Assembly: GCF_019966595.1 (NCBI RefSeq)
Contig: NZ_JAINFJ010000003.1
Span: 124,001-188,000 of the forward strand
Source: Oricola indica
GTDB taxonomy: Bacteria; Pseudomonadota; Alphaproteobacteria; Rhizobiales; Rhizobiaceae
Direction of reading: 5' to 3'
Length of the DNA stretch: 64,000 bases
Shown here: positions 28,337 to 34,899 of the stretch, one piece after another
Layout of the letters: each line of letters begins with the position of its first letter
Numbering within the stretch: the stretch's first letter is position 1
Made by a program: the position numbers and the translations under genes
The notes under the pieces: generated by a model
Databases searched by the model: none
What the model saw: only the letters and a program-made list of their open reading frames with translations
Told to the model about the DNA's origin: nothing

Positions 28337-29647
28337 TCAACCGCGCAGACGGCGGAACAATCGTACCAGCGATGTCATAGCCGATGGCGAACTGCTATCG
28401 GGCCTCGAACCCCGCACAGTCCCGTTAACCGATCCGGCCGTCGCATCCGCATCCTTCGAAAGCAGGAGATGATGCAAACGCGCTGCCGAACCCAGCAGCC
28501 TGCCGCGTCGAGCGTATTCGAGCGCAAACCCCGCCTTGCCCGTCAGCGCGATATCTTCGCGGTCATATACACCGTCGTTGAACGCAAATTTCGAGAATTC
28601 CTCCCTGTAATTGCTCGTGTGCCACATATGCATGTGGATGGCATCGTTCGGTTCCTTATTATCGGTATGGGCATCCAAAACGCCTCTTCGAATCTCCAGA
28701 TCGGGGACCATCTCGTTGAGCACAATTTCAGAGGAATAAAGGGCGAGGACGCCGATCCACCAATCCGGCCAACTTGTGTCTTGCCAGTCAGCTTCGCTCA
28801 GCAGGATCGGGATCGTTTTGAGGACTTCACTTGCCGATTTCACGACCAGGCTCGACTCTCCGTACCAGGTCGGTCCGATATTGGAGTGACGGCCGAAGTT
28901 CTCGTATCCCTGCCTCTGCGCGAACTCACTCAATCTTTGATGCGTGACATCCGTCTTGTATCCGCCGCCGCCGGTCAGGAATTTGGCCGGACGGGTACCT
29001 GTCAGCGCAGGCAGCAGCAACGTATCCACATCGCAGGCCAGGATATAATCGTAAGCGGTATCTTCCTCTGACACCGACAGGAAATGATTGGCGTAGGGAT
29101 ATCCGTTGAATCCGTGCTTCTTCAACATCGGATGCTTGAACGTCTGCTTGATCGACTCGGCGAAACGATAAGGGATACGCGGATCGATCAGGCCTTCCGC
29201 TCCAGACGGGATGGTGACCCGAAAATCGAAATCCGGATGCTGCAGATCGAGGAAAGACTGGTAAAGCGCGTGAAGCTGCCAGTTCAGCGAATGATTGGCC
29301 GGTTCGCAATAACATGCGACAAGAATCTTGCCATGTCCGGGCGTGCTCGCATCTTTCGCGAACCCGCTTTCTCCGGAACGCGCCCTCAGCGCCCCGAACT
29401 CCGCCAGCTTCTCCAGCGCGTTGATGACATCGATTGAAACCGCGGCACCGTCCTGCGGATAGAACGAGGCGATCTCCTGCGAGATTTCAATCGCGTCCCG
29501 ACTGCCGTCGCACATCCGCCAGATCACCGACGCAATCTCGTCCATCGCTATCGGTTGTTTCGAAAGTGCACTGACCAATCGATGACCGCCATCAGCGGTT
29601 TGCTCAAAATACCCATCCGTCTGAACAAGTTTGGGTATTTCAGTCAT
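28337..29647 (-). CDS. PqqD-like domain fused to a peptide-type glycosyltransferase-like domain
   Basis: 436 residues. Residues 10-90 read as a PqqD-type peptide-binding domain: 'IAMDEIASVIWRMCDGSRD', then 'EISQEIASFYPQDGA' and 'DVINALEKLAEFGAL' align by eye with PqqD's 'LNETAAAILELVDGRRD...' pattern. After a linker, residues 105-390 look like a glycosyltransferase: 'YDYILACDVDTLLLPAL' has a DxD motif (D206, D208) and 'NIGPTWYGESSLVV', 'WPDWWIGVLALYSSEIVLNE' and 'HMHMWHTSNY' recall the plant peptide hydroxyproline/serine glycosyltransferases (HPAT/SERGT), from memory. The tail is Ser-rich then basic. No signal peptide. AGG lies about 8 bases before the ATG; an upstream in-frame ATG (29683) would add 12 residues. 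Substrate unknown; peptide glycosylation is inference. Confidence 0.65.
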   Translation of the reverse strand: MTEIPKLVQTDGYFEQTADGGHRLVSALSKQPIAMDEIASVIWRMCDGSRDAIEISQEIASFYPQDGAAVSIDVINALEKLAEFGALRARSGESGFAKDASTPGHGKILVACYCEPANHSLNWQLHALYQSFLDLQHPDFDFRVTIPSGAEGLIDPRIPYRFAESIKQTFKHPMLKKHGFNGYPYANHFLSVSEEDTAYDYILACDVDTLLLPALTGTRPAKFLTGGGGYKTDVTHQRLSEFAQRQGYENFGRHSNIGPTWYGESSLVVKSASEVLKTIPILLSEADWQDTSWPDWWIGVLALYSSEIVLNEMVPDLEIRRGVLDAHTDNKEPNDAIHMHMWHTSNYREEFSKFAFNDGVYDREDIALTGKAGFALEYARRGRLLGSAARLHHLLLSKDADATAGSVNGTVRGSRPDSSSPSAMTSLVRLFRRLRG

Positions 29648-30047
29648 ACAGCCACCTCACCTTCGCTTTTTCGTTCGACCGGTAGCATGGGCATTCTTCG
29701 CTAACACTCTGTTTTGCGCGGTGTCGTGGACACTCACTGGCTCGATTAACGTCGTCCAAGTTAAAAGTTTCGACACCAGACATTACCCGGGATTCCCCCT
29801 ATGTTTTCCGAGGAGAATGGGTAGGACATCATCAGCGCGGCCGTCTGTGAAAAAGGTGTACAACGCCATGACGCAGTGGCTTCACTTCGCGCGCATAGGT
29901 CCGGATCGTTCCAATGCCCGGCTTGTTTTAGGGTCTAGAACCGAAACTGCGACCAGGCCTATCCCCAATTCCCCACGCAACAAGACTATCCAAAACTCGA
30001 CTCTCAAATTACGCTACGTAATGTGGGGTATAATATGAGAACACTAT
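29648..30047. other. 400-base stretch with no gene I can support
   Basis: Noticeably less GC-rich than the flanks. It must hold the minus-strand promoter of the PqqD/glycosyltransferase gene. Plus-strand open frames here (for example a 56-codon one starting near 29871) have no good ribosome site and no coding look. A short palindromic ATTACG-CT-ACGTAAT lies near 30010. Nothing resembling a precursor peptide with a leader was found. Confidence 0.5.
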
Positions 30048-30266
30048 ATGACGCCAGGGCCCACGACGAACGCTAAAGGCGACAGCGACCTCGATTGCGA
30101 AATGGACTTGCTATGGCAGATTCAGGCATTGGTTTAACGCGCCCTGAAAACAGGCTGGACGGAAAACGAAGTCGCCAATGCGCTTCTAAGCCTCGCGCTG
30201 CAGTCCAAAGAGGGTCTGCTCGATGAAGCGATCATCGAGTCACCGCCTTCCAAGACGCTCCAATAG
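30048..30266 (+). pseudogene. Small gene interrupted by an in-frame TAA
   Basis: Reading from ATG 30048 gives 29 residues ending 'LLWQIQALV', then TAA at 30135-30137, then a further 42 codons in the same frame ('RALKTGWTENEVANALLSLA', ending at TAG 30264-30266) that clearly continue an amphipathic helical protein. Together they would be a 72-codon protein. The frame continuity and the helical pattern across the stop suggest a recent nonsense mutation (or a sequencing error) rather than two genes; no good restart codon follows the TAA. I do not recognise the family. Confidence 0.55.
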
Positions 30267-30364
30267 CGATGAGAATGTTGGAGATTTCGCAGGCATTTGA
30301 AACGCCCGGTTAACCTCTCGGCAACTAATCTCGGAACGGTGTCGCGTAACCCGAGGTGTTGTCC

Positions 30365-30625
30365 ATGTTCGAACCCATCGTTTCCTTCGTGACAGGCTTG
30401 GTTCGCAGGAACGGGCTTGTGTTCGGCTTCGGCGGCGCCCTGTTCGCGACCTACAGCGCGGTCGACATATCCTTTACGTCCAGACCCGAGAACGCCTCGA
30501 TTATCATAGGGCTTGGCCTGTTCGCGTTTCTCGCCACAATCTGGGGCATTCTGGGATACGCCATTGGGGCCGCTCTACGCTGGATATCCGCACATCTGCA
30601 CAATCGGCATCACGTGCATCACTGA
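30365..30625 (+). CDS. Small inner-membrane protein, 86 residues
   Basis: Two hydrophobic segments: about residues 18-37 ('GLVFGFGGALFATYSAVDI') and 45-70 ('IIIGLGLFAFLATIWGIL'), with a His-rich C-terminal tail ('HLHNRHHVHH'). The ATG at 30365 is chosen because GAGG lies 8 bases upstream; the GTG/TTG codons just before it are too close. Function unknown. The His tail could bind metal but may be incidental. Confidence 0.6.
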   Translation: MFEPIVSFVTGLVRRNGLVFGFGGALFATYSAVDISFTSRPENASIIIGLGLFAFLATIWGILGYAIGAALRWISAHLHNRHHVHH

Positions 30626-30741
30626 CCCGCTGCGCTTCTGGCGACAGTTCGGATAAAAATCCGGAACCCGACGCGCCGCATAATCTCGACCCAATCCCGG
30701 TTATGCAGCCCGTTTCCGGGAGTTTTCGCTTTGAGGAAAAC

Positions 30742-30817
<76 letters not shown>

Positions 30818-30878
30818 AACAGCGCAAATCACTGATGCACACGGACGCATTTGTCCAGAGGGGCGGCAAAATTTTCTG

Positions 30879-31520
30879 TCAGGCCAGGGCGAAAGCGCCG
30901 GTCGTCACGGCTATGAAATGGCAGGAGGACGCGGCAAGCACGAAGGCGTGCCAGATGGCGTTCTGGTATTTCAGCCCTTCCCAGACATGGAAGATGACGC
31001 CGATCGAGTAGAGCACCCCTCCCGCCAATATCAGCAGGGAGACCGCGATGGGCAGCGTGGCGAAGATCGGCCAGGCAAGTGTCAGGCTGGCCCATCCCAG
31101 TACGAGGAAAATACCGACGGAAACGCCTTCGAGCCTGTGTCCGAAGGCAACCTTTCCGACCGCGCCCAACAGGGCCGCGATCCAGACGAAAGCCAGAACG
31201 GCATAGGAAAACGCGGTCCCGATCATCAAAACCAGCGGTGTGTAGGTGCCCGCGATCTTAAGAAAGATCGCCGCCTGATCGAGTTTGCGCAGAACCGCCC
31301 TCGAGCCGGCATGGCTGATCATGTGATAGGCCGCGGACACGCTGAAAAGCGTCACGACCGTCAGGCCATAAATGGCGAGCGCGGTCGAATAGGACATTTC
31401 GAGCGTCGGCACGGCGATGACGAGAAGAATGGCGACCGCGATCACGCTCGCCGTAATGCCGACGACATGAATGACGCCATCGGCAATGCGCTCGGCACGC
31501 GTGTAATCGGGGTAGGTCAT
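30879..31520 (-). CDS. TrhA / hemolysin III family membrane protein
   Basis: 213 residues with seven hydrophobic segments. PAQR/hemolysin III features: 'ERIADGVIHVVGI' near the start, 'SAAYHMISHAGSRAVLRKLDQAAIFLKIAGTYTP' in the middle and a C-terminal 'SSCHFIAVTTG' with the conserved His; these His residues bind metal in PAQR proteins. In some bacteria TrhA affects membrane energy homeostasis. GGAGGGACC precedes the ATG. Confidence 0.9.
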   Translation of the reverse strand: MTYPDYTRAERIADGVIHVVGITASVIAVAILLVIAVPTLEMSYSTALAIYGLTVVTLFSVSAAYHMISHAGSRAVLRKLDQAAIFLKIAGTYTPLVLMIGTAFSYAVLAFVWIAALLGAVGKVAFGHRLEGVSVGIFLVLGWASLTLAWPIFATLPIAVSLLILAGGVLYSIGVIFHVWEGLKYQNAIWHAFVLAASSCHFIAVTTGAFALA

Positions 31521-31656
31521 GGTCCCTCCGCGGCTGGTTCGAGCAAACCCTATATCAGGAATTGCAGCAACACAGTGTCAAAGCAGTATGAAGGCGTTTT
31601 GTCGCATCGCACAATGGGGTATCGGCTTTCGGGACGACTATACCGGAGCCATTGCC

Positions 31657-32094
31657 ATGACAGACCCCGCCAACCTTCCCCTCGAAGCGTTTCCCTCGCA
31701 GACCGTCCAGACGCTGCGTTACGCCGACATGGACAGCGCCGGCCATGTCAACAACGCGGTCTATGCGACGCTGTCGGAAGCCGGCCGCACGCCGGTGCTT
31801 TATGATCCGGCACGTGGCATGCCGCCGGAAGGGTGTCACTTTTCGATCGTGAAGCTCACCATCAATTTCATGGCCGAGATGACATGGCCCGGCGACGCGA
31901 CGATCGGGACGGGCATCACGCGGATCGGCGGATCGTCCGTGAGCATCCGACAGGCGATCTTCAAGGACGGGCGATGCTGCGCCACGGCCGAAAACGTAGT
32001 CGTGCTGACAGACTCCACGACGCGGAAATCCTCCCCGCTGCCGAAGCACGCCCGGGAGTGGTTCGAGACATTGCTGATCTCCGAACAGGCATGA
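31657..32094 (+). CDS. Acyl-CoA thioesterase, hot-dog fold
   Basis: 145 residues. Starts with 'TLRYADMDSAGHVNNAVYATL', the 4HBT/FadM-type active-site segment with catalytic Asp and the 'GHVNN' turn. Hydrolyses a thioester, probably acyl-CoA, in the cytoplasm; substrate length cannot be read. The ATG at 31657 has GGAG 8 bases upstream. Convergent with ndk, sharing the hairpin at 32099-32118. Confidence 0.87.
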   Translation: MTDPANLPLEAFPSQTVQTLRYADMDSAGHVNNAVYATLSEAGRTPVLYDPARGMPPEGCHFSIVKLTINFMAEMTWPGDATIGTGITRIGGSSVSIRQAIFKDGRCCATAENVVVLTDSTTRKSSPLPKHAREWFETLLISEQA

Positions 32095-32098
32095 AAAA

Positions 32099-32118
32099 AC
32101 CGGGCTCAGGGGCCCGGT
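32099..32118 (-). terminator. Intrinsic terminator of ndk
   Basis: Stem ACCGGGC / GCCCGGT with a 6-base loop. On the minus strand it is followed by TTTTTT (complement of 32094-32099 region), giving a standard terminator for ndk; on the plus strand a weaker T-containing stretch follows for the thioesterase gene. Confidence 0.8.
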
Positions 32119-32143
32119 CTCTTCAAAACGAATGCAGCTTGGC

Positions 32144-32566
32144 TCAGCCGACGACGTCGCAGCCTGCGAACCAGAAGGCGATTTCCTCGGCTGCGGTTTC
32201 CGGAGCGTCGGAACCGTGCACGGAGTTCTCGCCAATGGAGTTGGCGAAGCGCTTGCGGATCGTGCCCTCTGCCGCGTCGGCCGGGTTGGTCGCGCCCATG
32301 ACTTCGCGGTTCTTCGCGATAGCGTTCTCGCCTTCAAGCACCTGAACGACCGTCGGGCCCGACGACATGAACTCCGTCAGTTCGCCGAAGAAGGGGCGCT
32401 CTTTGTGAACGGCGTAGAACGCCTCGGCCTGACGCTGGCTCATCCAGACGCGGCGGGATGCGACGACGCGCAGGCCGGCCTCCTCCAGCATCTGGGTGAT
32501 CGCGCCGGTCAGGTTGCGCGCGGTGGCGTCCGGCTTGATCATGGAAAAGGTGCGCTCGATGGCCAT
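32144..32566 (-). CDS. ndk: Nucleoside diphosphate kinase
   Basis: 140 residues, exactly the usual length from the ATG at 32566 ('[14 protein letters not shown]'). Balances NTP pools by phosphoryl transfer through His117 in 'NSVHGSDA', all visible. Monocistronic with its own terminator. Confidence 0.97.
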   Translation of the reverse strand: MAIERTFSMIKPDATARNLTGAITQMLEEAGLRVVASRRVWMSQRQAEAFYAVHKERPFFGELTEFMSSGPTVVQVLEGENAIAKNREVMGATNPADAAEGTIRKRFANSIGENSVHGSDAPETAAEEIAFWFAGCDVVG

Positions 32567-32892
32567 GTAAACAGTCCTCTTGGTCGTGATTGGGGGAGAA
32601 TTGGAATTCGCGCGGTCTATAGCGGTCCGCGCCAGCCTTGCCAAGGGGCCCGCCACACCACGCGTCAGGCGGATTGGGGCGCCCCGGCGAGAGGGTTTTC
32701 AGCGCGGCTTCTCACACAGGCCGCTTCGCTCGCGACCGCCCTTCCCGCCTGAGCGAAGGATAAGCGATCCGTTCTTTGTTAACCGTTCGTTTTCCATGTT
32801 TCGCGGATGCGCGGAACGACTTTCCTTCCGCCGCATTTTCCCGGCTCTGGCGAAACGATTGCCCGCAACGAAGCAAGGAAAGGAGGTAAAGC
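32567..32892. other. 326-base intergenic stretch
   Basis: Holds the minus-strand ndk promoter and the plus-strand leader of the small gene at 32893. No ORF with a credible ribosome site is visible. The last 15 bases contain AAGGAAAGGAGG, the ribosome site of the next gene. Confidence 0.5.
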
Positions 32893-33081
32893 ATGCGAAA
32901 TGCAGACGAGTTTCTCGAAATGCTGGCGCGCGCTTGCTCCTTTACTGTTTCCAGGCAGGCCCACACCGTCGATCCGGAAGTGATTAGAACTTTCGACCGC
33001 AACCGCGATTGCGACTCGACGAACCCGTTTTCCGCCGTGACCGAATTTTCCGACAGTGAAGACCGCATTTCGGGTGAATGA
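32893..33081 (+). CDS. Small protein, 62 residues, very strong ribosome site
   Basis: The ATG is preceded by AAAGGAGGT with a 6-base spacer, one of the best Shine-Dalgarno matches in the window, and the gene ends 30 bases before a clear intrinsic terminator. The product starts with a helix ('NADEFLEMLARACSFTV'), is acidic at the C-terminus and has two cysteines; no membrane segment. I do not recognise the family. The combination of strong start, own terminator and small size argues for a real, well-expressed gene. Confidence 0.65.
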   Translation: MRNADEFLEMLARACSFTVSRQAHTVDPEVIRTFDRNRDCDSTNPFSAVTEFSDSEDRISGE

Positions 33082-33110
33082 ATCGCCTTAGGACGGGAAA
33101 TGACTTCCCA

Positions 33111-33136
33111 AACAGGCCGCTGAAAAGCGGCCTGTT
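33111..33136 (+). terminator. Intrinsic terminator after the 62-residue gene
   Basis: Perfect 11-bp stem AACAGGCCGCT / AGCGGCCTGTT with a GAAA tetraloop, followed by TCTTTTTC. Strong plus-strand terminator. Confidence 0.88.
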
Positions 33137-33353
33137 TCTTTTTCATCTTCCTCGATCCGCTATTCGATAGTCGTATCGGAAAGATGCCGCTTCAAATTGA
33201 AACACATTCGTGCGGCACTAAACCAATATCTTTACTGTTTCTTTTCCAAATTCCCTATCCAAGAAATACTTTCCGAACCATTCGTTTTGCTGCCCATTTC
33301 CAGTTCATGTCCGGCATGAAGCTGAAGGACATTTTGGATCAAGGAGAATTTCC

Positions 33354-33914
33354 ATGCATACCCTGAACCGGAATATTTATGCTCTTCTGATCGGAGCCAG
33401 CGTGTTTGCCTTCGCCTCCCCCTCCCATGCCCAGGTCGATGTCTCGGTCGGCGACGGCGGCGGCGTCAGCGCCAATGTCGGCGGGTCTGGAGGCGTCGAT
33501 GCCGATGTGAGCGCTGATGTCGGCGGCGGCAGCGGGATCGACGCCGATGCGACAGCTTCGATCGGTGGCGATGACGGCGTCGATGCGGACGCCAGTGCGA
33601 CACTTGGAGGCGACGAAGGCGTTGCTGCGGACGTGAATGCGAATATCGGCGGCGGAGACGGCGTGAATGCCGAAGTCGGCGTCAATGCCGGCGGCGACGG
33701 AGCCGATGCCGACATCTCGATCGGTCTCGGCGACCTGCTGGGTGGCGGCAATGGCGACGGTTCGGGAAGCGGCTCCGACGACATCGAAACGATTGTCGCA
33801 TCGATGTCGGGCGACGACATCGCCCGTTACAAGAAGCCGTGCGAAAGCGTCGTCAACGCCAACAAGTATCCGTCCGAACTGCGGGAACTCTGCCGTTTGA
33901 TCCTGCTCAAGTAA
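33354..33914 (+). CDS. Exported Gly/Asp/Ala-rich repeat protein
   Basis: 186 residues. Signal peptide (residues 1-26, cleavage 'SHAQVD'). Residues about 38-125 are six imperfect 14-residue repeats of the type 'GGDDGVDADASATL' (42-base period), alternating Gly-Gly turns with short beta-prone D-A-D-V runs, which suggests a stacked beta-solenoid or beta-roll. A Gly/Ser linker leads to a compact C-terminal domain with two Cys ('YKKPCESVVNANKYPSELRELCRLI'), likely a disulfide. Very acidic, so calcium binding is possible, though the RTX nonapeptide is absent. CAAGGAGAA precedes the ATG and a terminator follows, so it is monocistronic. Function unknown. Confidence 0.75.
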   Translation: MHTLNRNIYALLIGASVFAFASPSHAQVDVSVGDGGGVSANVGGSGGVDADVSADVGGGSGIDADATASIGGDDGVDADASATLGGDEGVAADVNANIGGGDGVNAEVGVNAGGDGADADISIGLGDLLGGGNGDGSGSGSDDIETIVASMSGDDIARYKKPCESVVNANKYPSELRELCRLILLK

Positions 33915-33930
33915 AAGGATCGATCAAATT

Positions 33931-33953
33931 CGGGCGGCCGGCATGGCCGCCCG
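33931..33953 (+). terminator. Intrinsic terminator of the repeat-protein gene
   Basis: Stem CGGGCGGCC / GGCCGCCCG with a GGCAT loop followed by TTTTC. Confidence 0.85.
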
Positions 33954-34087
33954 TTTTCATACGTGCCACAGGCCGCCTCTCGGCGAAAATCGCGCAGCTG
34001 GTCGAACAGCGGATGCATCGCCTTTCATCTTGTCCGGCCTCGTTTCCTCTGGCATCCAATGGATGCGGCAGACTAGGGGAATGCGCG

Positions 34088-34606
34088 ATGGACGGATTAC
34101 GGCATTATGCGATGTTCGCGGCCTATAATCGCTGGGCGAATGCCCGCCTCTACGACGCTGCGGAACTGTTGTCGGAAGACGAATGGTCCCGCGACGTGCA
34201 TGCGTTTTTCGGTTCGATGCAAGGGACGCTCAATCACATCCTGGTCGCCGACCGGATCTGGATGAACCGATTTACCGGAACGGGCGAAACGCACAGGGTG
34301 TTGAGCGATGTTCCGCATCCCGACTTCGCCGAACTCAGGTTTGAGCGCGGAAAGATGGACGACCGCATTGTCGATTGGGTGGAGACACTGACCGAGGAAG
34401 CGCTGGCGGGGCTATTCTCATACACTCCGGTCACCAACCCGAAGGAAGTGACACAGCCGCTGGCGCCGCCGCTTGCCCATTTCTTCAATCACCAGACCCA
34501 TCATCGCGGCCATGCGCATATGATCCTGTCGGTCCTCGGCCACGAACCACCGTCGCTGGACTTGATTTATTTCCTGCGCACCGATGAAGGGCGGCCCTTC
34601 GCCTGA
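34088..34606 (+). CDS. DinB family protein
   Basis: 172 residues, four-helix bundle family of putative metal-dependent thiol-related enzymes. The three metal-binding His positions are visible: 'TLNHILVADRIWM' (about residue 48) and the paired 'FNHQTHHRGHAHMIL' near 137-141. Start chosen at 34088 with AGGGGA 7 bases upstream. No signal peptide. Substrate unknown. Confidence 0.88.
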   Translation: MDGLRHYAMFAAYNRWANARLYDAAELLSEDEWSRDVHAFFGSMQGTLNHILVADRIWMNRFTGTGETHRVLSDVPHPDFAELRFERGKMDDRIVDWVETLTEEALAGLFSYTPVTNPKEVTQPLAPPLAHFFNHQTHHRGHAHMILSVLGHEPPSLDLIYFLRTDEGRPFA

Positions 34607-34899
34607 GGGCGAAGACAGAGCAGCCAGCGTTCCGACGTCCGAATCTTCGCGGTCATGAAACATGCCGGCATCGTCATCATGCGCGCTGCGCTGCGAATAC
34701 CCCAATCAGACGGCCCGCCTCGCGAATGTGGTGAACCAACCCAACGAACACGGGTCGAGAGTTTTCTGCCTTGGGGCCCCGGGCAGGATCGGGCGCTTCC
34801 GGATGTCGAAGACGGCCTGACCATCGGTACGGAACACACAGGGTTTTCCGTTCCCGCGGACGGCTTGCGCTTCGCACCCGTTTCAGCCACAAGCCCGCC
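34607..34899. other. 293-base stretch without a supported gene
   Basis: No frame here has a good ribosome site; the frame that runs into the ABC-F gene from 34771 has unusual codons before its 'MLQISDL' start. It presumably holds the ABC-F promoter. Confidence 0.4.

Noticed and set aside
29631-30038. Plus-strand frame upstream of the broken small gene as a candidate peptide precursor
   Set aside because: Overlaps the start of the PqqD gene, has no ribosome site, no leader/core pattern and atypical codons.
33354-33780. CRISPR-like array because of a 42-base period
   Set aside because: The period is from coding repeats in frame; units are imperfect with no spacers.
33354-33914. RTX toxin-type calcium repeats
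   Set aside because: The GGxGxDxUx nonapeptide is not present; the repeat unit is 14 residues and the protein has a Sec signal, unlike type I secreted RTX proteins.
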